A stretch of DNA of 25,351 nucleotides from NCBI GenBank assembly GCA_028565635.1, contig JAOXYB010057167.1, positions 1 to 25,351 on the forward strand. The letters run 5' to 3'. Source of the stretch: Phoronis ovalis (taxonomy: Eukaryota > Phoronida > Phoronidae). The notes below the pieces were generated by a model. It was not told the DNA's origin and searched no databases. It worked only from the letters and a program-made list of their open reading frames with translations. The number at the start of each line of letters is the position of its first letter. Within the stretch, counting starts at the first letter, position 1. This document shows, piece by piece, positions 13,001 to 21,843 of the stretch. The position numbers and the translations under genes are program-made.

Positions 13001-16000
13001 AAATATTAACAACAGTAACCAGCATTCTAATAACTTTCTATAAGCTCTCCTTTTATAATAAGGAACACATGTGGAATTTCTGACGATATCAAAAACTACC
13101 ATAACCACAATTTCTGTTTACTAATTAATTAATTAATAAATTAATTAATTGCTAAGAAAAACAGCACGTTGTCCTCTAAAACATCATTATAACCTCACAA
13201 TTCCAAGGCCAAAAAACAACAACACTAATATTTGTCTATGGTAAACTTATTCTGCTGGTGGCTGCATTTGACTAGGCATGTTAAGAGTGTCCCAATTCTA
13301 TTTTCTGGACCAATATTGCAGAATTAAAATACTGCAGTTGCTTTCCATAGCGTTCATTCATTAATATAGTAACAATTGTCATAAATTGTGTTTTTGCACA
13401 AGTGGCGCCACAAATTAACCCCTTTATTCCCAGAATGTCAATCAAAATTAAACTATAGATTCACCGCACCTTCCAAAAACAAACCTGAATATAATTACAA
13501 TTTTCTAACTAACATGATTTTGAAAAAGAATGAACATATGAACATGGTTAAAACAGTTACTAAGAAGGGCTGATTCAATTAACCTATATGCTAAATATTA
13601 TGTATCCATCAGTACACTACAGCACACAACTGGCAAGCTTCCATGTTGTCTTATCATATACATGCCTATCACTATAAAATACAAATACCCTTAGTGAAGT
13701 TTGCAGCATTGTTCTTTTTTTGGTCACTATCTGCAATTATCAGTTTCTGAACTCCAGGTTTATAGAACACTAAGTAGCCCAATATTTATGAGAGTAATAG
13801 CAAAAACATGGACTTTGTGGTCTATTTTGTTGGGATAAATTCAGAATTGAAAGTACAAAACCAGCAAGTCTAATTTAATGCACATTGAATGTTTTTTTTT
13901 TTACTCAGCTGAGATCCAAATATTGACCCTTGGTACAATATCGTTTCAGCACATGATAACAAGACTGGGATTGGCCATTTTTCTGTATAATCCAAAGTTC
14001 TCCCTGATTTCGATACGAAAAAATAATTATTGTCATTTAACAGCAAACCCGAATTGGGAATGGCCAACTCCGGTTTCATCGAAACATTGAAACTTCAAAG
14101 TAGCCACACTCTTACCAAGCCATGAAACTCTCAAACACTGTGATAATCTTGTTTACACAAGCAACTAATGAAAGGGAATTTGTTAAAAACCGTCTAAAAG
14201 TCATTTCATATTTGGTTTCAATCATTTAAGAATTTCAAACTATTTTTTCTAGTATGATACCATACTGCTCAAGTGATACGTGGAGTGGTACTGTGAAGGC
14301 TAAGAACAAAGGTGAGTTTATTACCAGGCAAAACATACCAGAAACAACCTTGTTAAAACACACTTATTTATAACATATTTCTCAATTATCAACAATAGTC
14401 CTTTAACAATAGACACACTAGACACCCATAGGTAAAACACAGGTCACTGATTGGCTGTAATAAAGTAAAGGTTGGCTAACAAATTATGGAAAATTTAAAA
14501 CATTCTAAATTTGTTAACACAAATTACAGAAGTACAAACAAGGTTGTTATAGACATTACTACAATCAGGGTTAAGTAGCAGACTGATTCAAAACACAGTA
14601 AAATTTCTATTATTCCATAAACCCTAATTATTAAGTAGAGCAAATTCCACAAATTTCATATTTTAGATACTGACTGGCCATTTTTATTGCTTAATTTTCA
14701 GAAAAAATATTTAAAACTTAGCAGTCGTGATCTTAAATGCATTGGGACTTATTAATTGCCCTTTCATGGAGCACTATAATATTTCTAAGTTGCAGTAATC
14801 ATGAAGTTAAAGTTAAAATGCAATGAGCTACTCGATCTGTTACATCCGAATATCGTAATTTCCCACAATTCCTTTGCACCATGGTGTTCTACCATCAGAA
14901 GAAACACTTGCTTTTCTGATAATCTGTGCCTGAAAATATGAAGAACACATTGATTAAAATTTTACAAATAATTAAATGTATATGTGAAGCTTGATGTCAT
15001 GCCTGCAACAATATGATGTCATGCCTGTAACAATATATATCCCGGTATCAAACAGCGGAAACTTTAGAAAATCACATGGTTGGCTCAAACAAATACAATG
15101 TATGAAAAACAAAGTAAATTCAGTTGTTTAATGCTACATTGTCTTACAGGTGATTTTTCTTTCATGGGCGCCTTAATCTTAGAGGAGGTTATTAAGGAAC
15201 TTGTAACAGAGCATGGCATGAACCAAGCCAAAACGCTCCTCTTGGCAGGATCAAGGTAAAGAGGATATAATAGTCACTCACAAAGCCAGGTCTTAACATA
15301 ATGCACATGAATACAGAAACATTACATTTCATTCCTATATAGGTTTGCACTACTGATTTGACTTATGGTATATCCATGTTAAAACTGGTATATTGTATCT
15401 GGTGACAATATTATTTTTGATGCATAAGAACATGGTAAAAACTACAAAATTATTAAAGTTAAGTACAATAATTGAAATAGAGCATTTAAAACATTACAAA
15501 ATTTGCAGTTAAAAAAATTTGTTTTTCAATTAGATTGTTTTGGAATGAATAGATAAGTTGCGAATGAGCTCTAACATCAAGGTACTGTATGCACCAACTG
15601 CAGCCAAAATTCAAATTATTAATTATTAATTATTCCATTTGTGATCATTTCAGTGCTGGCGGTCTAGGTGTGTTCCTTAATGTAGATCGAGTTGCTAACG
15701 TGGTCGGTAAAATGGCTCCAGGAGTAGATGTGCGAGGGATTTCTGATTCCGGATGGTTTCTAGACAACAAGCAATTTAAGCCATCTGTGTGCGTGGATGT
15801 CCATAATTGTGCTCCGACAGAAGGCATCAAGAAAGGCATGCAGTGAGTGGAAAATTTTACATAGATTCTATCCAATGAATAGGAGTCGTCACTGAAAACT
15901 GAAATGTTTTTGCCTAACTTTTATCCAAATACCCTAAAAAAATCAGTGTTTGAAAAAATGGAGATAATTGACAAATATCGACAGCCAATTGCAGCATCCT

Positions 16001-19000
16001 TAAAGAAAGTGTAAGGCCCTTGTACCAGGTTAAGATCAAGACAATTGTCAATATTTTTATACAAGTCATGTATATAACTTTGTTCCATTTTCTAGGCTAT
16101 GGCAAGGACAGGTTCCACAGACATGCAAAGACAAGTTTCAAGATGAACCATGGCGTTGTTATTTTGGGCACAGACTCTATCCATATGTAAAAAGTAAGCA
16201 CTGAACGAGAAAAATAGGCTGAAATTAGTGTTTCAAAACAATAATTTCCTAGGTACTTCATGGACACATAGTCAGAGGAGAAACAAACAAACTTTTTGTT
16301 AAAATTATCTACTTTACAAAATGTTTTATATATGTTAACACTATAAAAGTAAGTGTTAAACAACATATAGATGTTGTTAATGTCCAAAGGAGTGTATGGT
16401 CAGTAGCCACTTTCTGTTCAGCCTTTACACAACACTGGTTTTAAGTAGTATCCCTGGGTTGTGGGGAAGTTAATGAAAAATTGAAGTCTATAGATTGTGA
16501 TATACAATATATAATAAAATATTAAAAATATTTACTTAATATGAAGTTACAGTGACTAAACTTATAAATAAAAGACGGAAATATTTCCAAATGGAGAGAC
16601 TCTGGTTTTCCTTTTCAATAACGACGGGAAATATTGCAACCCATTGTAATTGGTAGTTTTACTTGCATAAAATTGCACTACTAACTTGTGTGCATAAATA
16701 TTTCCATTCCTCAGTTTCAACTTCTGTTAAGAATATTTCGGTACAAGTTTTTCATGTTTTTCTTTTAGCTCCAGTGTTCATAATTCAATATCTGTTTGAT
16801 GAGGCTCAGATTACAGCCGACAACGTAGGACCTCCACTCAAAAAAGAACAATGGCACTTTATACATGAATTAGGCAATGATCTCAAAAATTCCCTTCATA
16901 ACACCTCGTGAGTTTATCATTTATTCATTCTAAAATCAGTAATCGCATAATTTAAAAATATTTCATACTTCACTACATGTCTCACTTGATTGCATTTTTG
17001 CTATTCAGACATGGCAAAAAAGAAACAGCATCAAACGAGATCAGTGAATATTTGTATCTAAAACCAAGCCAATACGATATTTATTTAATGGAATATGAAC
17101 TTTCAGAGTTTTCTATGAATTGATGCTACACATTCCAGTAAAGATTAAAAAAAAAAAACTGTATTCCGTTAAATGTTCTTTTATTCATTTAGCCGTTTTC
17201 AGTAAGAATAAGTTGGTTTCCATTTCAAATTTCAGAGCCGTGTTTGCTTCAGCATGCCTGTCTCACATAGTTCTTACAAAACCGTAAGTATAGTATCTAA
17301 ACTCTGTATCATGGCCTTAAGTAATTAAGCACCATTCAAATTTTAACAATCCACAGCATTTTAAGTGCAGGAACAATCACTTTACATTTTACTTCAGTAT
17401 GTTATTTCAACAATATTATCATTATATCAGGATAGTCATATAAACATCATGAATGCAACAGGCATTGTAATAATCGTTATATCTTACATAGTTCAGCATA
17501 AAATTAGATGTTGAACTTGTATATTATATATAATGATGTCCTAGTTGCCAAGAAATTAATATATACTTTTTGATAACAAAATCTTAGACTTGCACAAGGC
17601 TGGTCATTTTTTAAAAATAAATCAGTAGTTTTAGAGAAAAAAATATTTATTCAACACATATCATTTTTTTCAGATTGTATATATGTTTTCCAACCAAAAT
17701 TGCATTTTTCTAAAATTTATTTTTCCTTGTCCTTATTTAATTGAAAGTATTAACAGTGAACTAAATTTGTATTTTAATCATAATTAAACCTAGTATTATC
17801 AGAATAAAAATAAACTGCATAAAAAATCATTTTACACTTATGCAAGTCTCATAAAATCTATGTGTAAAATTATTATCCCTCCGAGGATAAATCCTGATTT
17901 AGTGATTTTTTTTCTTCAGAGGTTGGCATAAGATGACAATTGAAGGGGTTTCACTAAGTGATGCGCTACAGTGCTGGGTGCAAGGCAGCTATGAACCCAA
18001 CTATTATCTCTCACGCATTCTGCACTCAATAGGAAAGTAAGTACACCCACACAGACAATTTGCGAGAATTGAAAACTGTCTTATAACAGTAACTAAACAC
18101 TGAAACTCTCAGCACTATCATGTGATTGTTAAGAGGATTGTTAGTGCTCAAGAACTGGTTTTTGTTGAAGTGATGCGATAACAAATTGTTTACGTAGATT
18201 CTAACTGTTTTAATCTTCAAATCAGGAAAGGAGAAGATAACCTACTTGGCGACGATCCTACCTCAACCAGGATAAAGAATAGAAAAAATAAAAGAAGAAA
18301 GGGAAAGAAAAGGAGGAGGTGCAAAAGTGAGTAAAAGATAACTGTGTATACTGTATATCCAATTCTTCGCTTTAGAGATACCTTAGGCTCTTCTGTGTTT
18401 GAAGTTAATATTACTATAAGTTGGGGAGGGTGCAAAAGTGAGTAAAAGATAAAGTGTATATAACCAATTCTTCACTCTAGAAGTACCTTAAGCTCTTCTG
18501 TGTTTGAAGTTCACATTACTATAAGAACCAATGACAGTCATGGACATTACTGACCATGATGGTATAGAAGGTTTGGACTTGACAAGGCTGACACATCTGA
18601 ATGGCTACTAGTTCCAATTCTCACAGTGAAAGAATTGGTTGTTGTGAAATGGCTGCTTTTTTTAGTTAAACACTTAATGATGATTTTTAGAAAAAGAAAA
18701 CAAACTTTGGCAATAACACTTTATGATACAAAAACTAATGTCGCACAGTGTAAATAAACTTTTCCAGAAGCTGTTAATAAATTCCTTCCAACTCAAAGTT
18801 TCCTAGACATGCTAAAGTGTTCTGAATCATATTAGCATTTCCATGTTTTGATATTCTAAAACTACCTTTTGAAATACTAGAGCAACTACTTTATTTATGT
18901 GACAAACTACATGGATAAAAAACCAGTTTCATAATAAAAAAAATTTAAAATTTGCCTACATACATGCCATTTGCATATTTAAGCTAATATTATGGGTGCA

Positions 19001-19896
19001 AAATTCACATCTTGATATGCCTCTAATTATAGCTTTACACAAAAAGTATTGATAAACATGTTAACGATCCAAGTCACAATACAAAATAACGGATAACATA
19101 TTAATCGTATATCCAGAATACTCGCCTACCATCACTATTTCATTGGGACACTGTTTACGTTCTGCACGGTGAAGTCATTGGGCACTCATTATCTTCCATT
19201 AATTTCTTATTACAAAATTTCTACATGTAATTCATATCAAGCACACTTGTAGAACACATTACAGCTGCACCTTGCTATCCCTGCAGTATTTGAGAGAGTA
19301 CTTCAGCTTATGTTGTTTATTCATTAAATGCTGGTAGTAAATGTTGATGATCGGTACATGATAACATTTTGATGAAGTTTCATCACTACACAGATGTTTC
19401 CAAAATTGTTGTCATTAACTTATGGAATCTTGAATACAGTCCAGAATAGGAAGATTGTATTAAAGGCATGTTAAAAAAATCCAGTGCAAACAATAATTAA
19501 TAATTAATATTTTCAGACTGCAGAAAAAACAGGAGGAATAGGAAAAACAGAAAAACAAAGAATGAAGAAGACAATTTTTTCCCAGAACCCCGCCGTGAAC
19601 GATCCACCATATTGGATCATCATTACAGAAATCCAAAAATTGAGCAGCACCACTTAAAGCACCATAGCAATCAATGCAGACATCATTTAATTGACACATG
19701 TGCTTGGCCACAGTGTAATTTATCATGCCCTAAACTCATGAACCCATTTACCGGGGAAGAAGTGGACTTCATTGACTTAATAAAGCAGTTTGGTTTAGAT
19801 TTATCTAGCATAGCCAATGCTTTAGGCATAGATTTAGCTACACTTCAAACCATGGATCACGATCATTTATTACAGCTGTTAACAGAACAGGGATGA
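9828..19896 (+). CDS. NOTUM: Palmitoleoyl-protein carboxylesterase NOTUM, complete, 13 coding exons
   Basis: Notum is a secreted alpha/beta-hydrolase that removes the palmitoleate from Wnt proteins and so inactivates them outside the cell. It is a Wnt feedback inhibitor associated with glypicans. Exons: 9828-10093, 11784-11836, 12206-12301, 12646-12706, 14253-14311, 15150-15255, 15654-15842, 16096-16193, 16769-16907, 17236-17283, 17920-18036, 18226-18326, 19517-19896. All introns are GT-AG and the join is 1713 nt (570 residues plus stop). Residues 1-~22 form a signal peptide. Motifs in order are VTCNDGSPAG (80-89), LEGGWYCF (105-112), GSSAGG with nucleophile Ser214 (212-217), DSGWFLDN (245-252), LFDEAQ with Asp320 (318-323) and ACLSH with His366 (362-366). 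The C-terminal Cys cluster starts near 498. The triad spacing matches human S232/D340/H389. The human protein has 496 residues; the excess here is mainly a basic insert at 426-459. The start ATG is the first after an in-frame stop at 9774-9776, with A at -3. The Pfam family is pectinacetylesterase (PAE). Identity is near certain; the exact N-terminal exon is slightly less so. Confidence 0.96.
11784..11836 (+). CDS. NOTUM: NOTUM coding exon 2
   Basis: A 53-nt exon for residues 89-107 (YYIRKSYGSSRWIVFLE core), matching the YYLKES...RRWLLFLEG region of vertebrate NOTUM. The acceptor is TTTTTGCAG and the donor G|GTAAAC. The preceding intron (10094-11783) is the longest in the gene and holds a 12-G run but no other gene. 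Confidence 0.92.
12206..12301 (+). CDS. NOTUM: NOTUM coding exon 3: oxyanion-hole GGWYC motif
   Basis: Encodes residues 107-139, starting GGWYCF. The Gly-Gly-Trp here corresponds to the oxyanion-hole/lipid-pocket segment of human NOTUM (W128, Y129 equal W109, Y110). Cys111 and Cys117 correspond to conserved cysteines. It ends RIWPDTRK, like the human SRDWPRTRTG. The exon is phase 1-1. Confidence 0.93.
12646..12706 (+). CDS. NOTUM: NOTUM coding exon 4
   Basis: A 61-nt exon encoding residues 139-159, GILSWDPEENPNFFTANM. It aligns with GILSSQPEENPYWWNANMV of vertebrate NOTUM. The acceptor is CCTTTTTGCAG. The donor is GT|GTAAGT; reading on instead gives an immediate TAA. Confidence 0.92.
14253..14311 (+). 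CDS. NOTUM: NOTUM coding exon 5: PYCSSDxWSG motif
   Basis: A 59-nt exon encoding residues 159-179 with MIPYCSSDTWSGT, a strongly conserved PAE-family block. The acceptor is TTTTTTCTAG and the donor G|GTGAGT. The preceding intron (12707-14252) includes a TTAA-rich palindromic run at 13121-13150 and no other gene. Confidence 0.93.
14992..15035. repeat. Two-copy 22-bp tandem repeat in NOTUM intron 5
   Basis: TGATGTCATGCCTGYAACAATA is repeated exactly twice (14992-15013, 15014-15035) with one C/T difference. It lies about 115 bp before the exon 6 acceptor. Confidence 0.9.
15150..15255 (+). CDS. NOTUM: NOTUM coding exon 6: nucleophile elbow, first half
   Basis: Encodes residues 179-214, FSFMGALILEEVIKEL...KTLLLAGS, ending with AG, the first two bases of the Ser214 codon. 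This is the strand-turn-helix leading to the catalytic serine (GSSAGG). The acceptor is TGTCTTACAG and the donor AG|GTAAAG. Confidence 0.94.
15654..15842 (+). CDS. NOTUM: NOTUM coding exon 7: nucleophile elbow, second half, and lipid-pocket segment
   Basis: The first base T completes Ser214, followed by AGGLGVFLNVDRVA and then VRGISDSGWFLDNKQ. Phe249 is equivalent to human F268 of the palmitoleate pocket. CVDVHNCAPTEGIKKGM with Cys260 and Cys266 closes the exon. The phase is 2-2. The acceptor is CATTTCAG and the donor CA|GTGAGT. Confidence 0.95.
16096..16193 (+). CDS. NOTUM: NOTUM coding exon 8
   Basis: Encodes residues 277-310, LWQGQVPQTCKDKF...WRCYFGHRLYPYVK. It matches the human segment YWNGVVPERCRRQF...WNCFFGYKVYPTLR. 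Tyr299-Phe300 replaces the human F319-F320 pair of the lipid pocket. The acceptor is TTTTCTAG and the donor A|GTAAGC. Confidence 0.93.
16769..16907 (+). CDS. NOTUM: NOTUM coding exon 9: catalytic Asp
   Basis: Encodes residues 310-356, starting PVFIIQYLFDEAQITADNV. Asp320 is the triad acid (human D340). Thr310 occupies the position of human Cys330. The acceptor is preceded by a long T-rich tract (TTTTTCTTTTAG) and the donor is TC|GTGAGT. Confidence 0.95.
17236..17283 (+). CDS. NOTUM: NOTUM coding exon 10: catalytic His
   Basis: A 48-nt exon encoding AVFASACLSHIVLTK. His366 in ACLSH is the triad base (human H389). The phase is 2-2, so skipping it would remove 16 residues in frame and abolish catalysis. 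The acceptor is AAATTTCAG and the donor CC|GTAAGT. Confidence 0.94.
17764..17850 (+). repeat. Dispersed repeat copy B (NOTUM intron 10)
   Basis: This is the partner of the segment at 3481-3570, in the same orientation, with ordered matching blocks and several substitutions and small indels. It lies wholly within intron 10, about 70 bp before the exon 11 acceptor, and does not touch the splice signals. Confidence 0.5.
17920..18036 (+). CDS. NOTUM: NOTUM coding exon 11
   Basis: Encodes residues 372-411, PGWHKMTIEGVSLSDALQCW followed by a lineage-specific stretch. It aligns with RSHWTDVQVKGTSLPRALHCW of human NOTUM. Cys390 matches the conserved Cys. The phase is 2-2. The acceptor is TTTTTTTCTTCAG and the donor AA|GTAAGT. 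Confidence 0.93.
18226..18326 (+). CDS. NOTUM: NOTUM coding exon 12: basic insert, first half
   Basis: Encodes residues 411-445. An acidic start (GEDNLLGDD) is followed by a Lys/Arg-rich run from 426, including RRKGKKRRRC. This segment is absent from the shorter vertebrate protein. The frame is fixed by the flanking exons, and the join to exon 13 continues the same basic composition. The acceptor is CTTCAAATCAG and the donor A|GTGAGT. Confidence 0.88.
18315..18525 (+). repeat. Tandem duplication spanning the exon 12 donor
   Basis: Copies at about 18315-18420 and 18426-18525 share GGTGCAAAAGTGAGTAAAAG, then CCAATTCTTC, then GCTCTTCTGTGTTTGAAGTT and ATTACTATAAG. The second copy is about 6 bp shorter. 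Copy 1 contains the last bases of exon 12 and its donor, so a second intact GTGAGT donor lies at 18438-18443. Confidence 0.85.
19517..19896 (+). CDS. NOTUM: NOTUM coding exon 13: basic/His-rich insert end and C-terminal domain
   Basis: Encodes residues 445-570. It continues the basic run (CRKNRRNRKNRKTK, 446-459), then carries four His-His pairs (479-480, 489-490, 493-494, 500-501). It ends with the conserved tail HLIDTCAWPQCNLSCPKL...NPFTGEEVDF, matching human HLVDSCPWPHCNPSCP...DQFTGQEMNV. Cys498, 506, 511 and 515 are the conserved C-terminal cysteines. The stop is TGA at 19894-19896. Confidence 0.95.
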
Positions 19897-20191
19897 ATAA
19901 GAAATGGAACTCTAGGAGAATGCACTTATTTTAAAACTCGAATCGATTATTATTTCATTTTGTTGTTAATTTTCTTCAAAGCTCATTATTAACATGTTTC
20001 CGGAAAGGAATACTTCTGGTGAGCCCTTCTAGGATTTCAAAATGTACATTAAATGGGCAGAGCATCGCAATTAAACATTCATTTCAGAAGAAGATATACA
20101 GTAATTACATAGACTAAGACAGAAAAACGTAAAAAATACCATGAACAAATTATACTGGTATGACAACTGCATGTAAAAGCATGCTGACAAT

Positions 20192-20207
20192 TCTAACGCG
20201 CGTTAGA
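20192..20207. repeat. 16-bp perfect palindrome in NOTUM 3' UTR
   Basis: TCTAACGCGCGTTAGA equals its own reverse complement. It is CpG-rich in an AT-rich context, 296 nt after the NOTUM stop. Its function is unknown. Confidence 0.8.
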
Positions 20208-20732
20208 TTTTGTTTAACCAAGACTGGTTACTCGTAGACACATCAGCCAAAAGACAAAAACTGTGATACCTATTGTCAGCACCTTCATGAAATGTTCTTT
20301 ATAGTATAGAGAATTATGTTATTTTAAAATTAAACTGCATTGTTAACTTCAGGAGTCAAACATTATATCAAGGATTTTGCAAAGAAATATCAGGCAGTTA
20401 GGCTGAAATGGTTTTATAATTATACTGATACAAGGAATAACATTCAACAGTGGCTAGACATATTGAAAGCTGCATAGCGAAATGCAATTTAGATGTCAAG
20501 ACCCCATAACACCACTTTGTAGTTGTTGGGTATTGATAGTTTGCGATATGCTGTACAGGAAAGCCACTGTGGGCTGTATTACTTGCCTAGCGTAGAATTA
20601 AGTAGCAACCAAAATTCTTGTTATTCTGTGTTACAATTGGTTATGTAAAATTACTTATACAAAACTTCAGTAAAATGCAATTCAATATTATTTACAAATT
20701 TTGCAAAGATATTTTGAATATAACCTAAAAAC

Positions 20733-20738
20733 AATAAA
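20733..20738 (+). terminator. Candidate poly(A) signal AATAAA for NOTUM
   Basis: A canonical hexamer about 840 nt after the NOTUM stop, followed within 10-30 nt by TTGTTGTTTTTG, a plausible downstream element. A second hexamer at 20988-20993 is the alternative. Confidence 0.45.
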
Positions 20739-20993
20739 CGTTGTTGTTTTTGAAGGCTGGAATTTTTTTTTTGAATTGAAGTCAGTTTAAATAATATTTG
20801 ATAGAACATACCTCATTACAAGAAAAAGATAATTATATTATAGTCATTGTTTACATTAATTTATTTTTATGAACGCTTGTATATATTGATATTATTATTA
20901 TTTTATTACCATTATTATAATTGTATATATGTAGCAAGGCGAATTTTATATTATAATTTATATACTCTATGCTGACTAGTCCATGTGAATAAA

Positions 20994-21532
20994 AAAGAAT
21001 TAAGTGTCTCAATGAATATTAATATTTAATTTTAATCAAATTGAAGTTACATTTTTTTTTTTGTATCATAATGGATAAAGAAAACTCATACACCAAAATA
21101 AAAAGATCAGATTTTGACTAGATCTAGTTACTTTTTGTTGCTCACAGGAATTGAAATTGTGTATATTATGCGAAAAATATGCTATATTCAGTGTTCTTTT
21201 TAAAAGACTTTATCCCCAGTGTGACATATTCTAGCAAAATCATTAAGAAACAAATGCTCTTTAATGACATAATTATACTTATGTAACATAATGGCAGTAA
21301 CTTTCCCCGAGCAACAGAGAAAAGTACTTATAAATGTTAAAAGTACTCAAAACACAGAGTATAAAAAACAGTGGACGGCATACAAGCCAGTCATTAATGT
21401 GGTTAACACAATGTTCTGATATGGTCTGAAAATTATTCCTAAATGATAAATTATACAGTGCCTTTGATTTAGCAAATGTAATCTCTTTGATCTCATATTT
21501 ATTTCATGCAAAGCCTGTAGGTGGCAGTCTGG
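20994..21532. other. Intergenic gap between the convergent transcripts
   Basis: AT-rich, with no gene recognised. It contains the minus-strand AATAAA (21503-21498) that would serve the ORF ending at 21533. Confidence 0.5.
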
Positions 21533-21843
21533 TTAAATATCTTTTGATGTTTTCTCCTTGTTAACCACATCACGGAAATTCATGTAATATTCAGGCTTAA
21601 GAAGTAAGGAGCTTATGGTTGTGGTTGGTTTTGCAAACAGTTGCAATGGACAGTGGACTCTTAAGCTGTATATATAATCCTGAAGTGTAAGAATACTATC
21701 ATGGTTCAGTGCCTCTTGCTGTTTTTCCTTAGAAAATTCGGGAAAAATTAGTCTGTGCTCTGACTGTTTTCTGCATGTAAAATCTTTACACATTAAGCTC
21801 TGGCTACATGTTGCCACATGAGCAGGAAAGATCTTGAACTTTC
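21533..21843 (-). CDS. Unrecognised terminal exon or small ORF
   Basis: The minus-strand frame encodes about 103 residues, beginning KFKIFPAHVATC and ending FRDVVNKEKTSKDI before TAA. I do not recognise the family. It looks like a last coding exon. A pyrimidine-rich acceptor (CACACTTTTTAG) precedes 21843, and a minus-strand AATAAA lies at 21503-21498, 30 nt beyond the stop. Composition is less AT-biased than the flanks. The frame is also open upstream to an ATG at 21865, so a single-exon 110-residue protein is possible. It includes four Cys in its first third, no signal peptide and no membrane segment. It would be convergent with NOTUM and downstream of CPOX on the same strand. Confidence 0.4.

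Larger units (their letters stand above)
19897..20993 (+). other. NOTUM: Probable NOTUM 3' UTR
   Basis: There is no coding content. AATAAA occurs at 20733-20738, followed by a T/G-rich stretch, and again at 20988-20993. Either could end the transcript. Between them lies a very AU-rich segment with two TGTATATA octamers (20878-20885, 20922-20929) that match the Pumilio consensus. A 16-bp perfect palindrome lies at 20192-20207. The extent is inferred from signals only. Confidence 0.55.

Noticed and set aside
13388-13573. 61-residue ORF in NOTUM intron 4 beginning near GTGGCGCCAC
   Set aside because: Low-complexity Lys/Asn-rich translation of AT-rich intron with no family match. The 10-bp palindrome alone is weak evidence.
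15645-15875. Minus-strand ORF opposite NOTUM exon 7
   Set aside because: Shadow of the conserved exon. The plus frame matches NOTUM and has correct splice sites.
16097-16387. 96-residue minus-strand ORF over NOTUM exon 8 and intron 8
   Set aside because: Antisense of a real exon continuing into AT-rich intron, with no recognisable motif.
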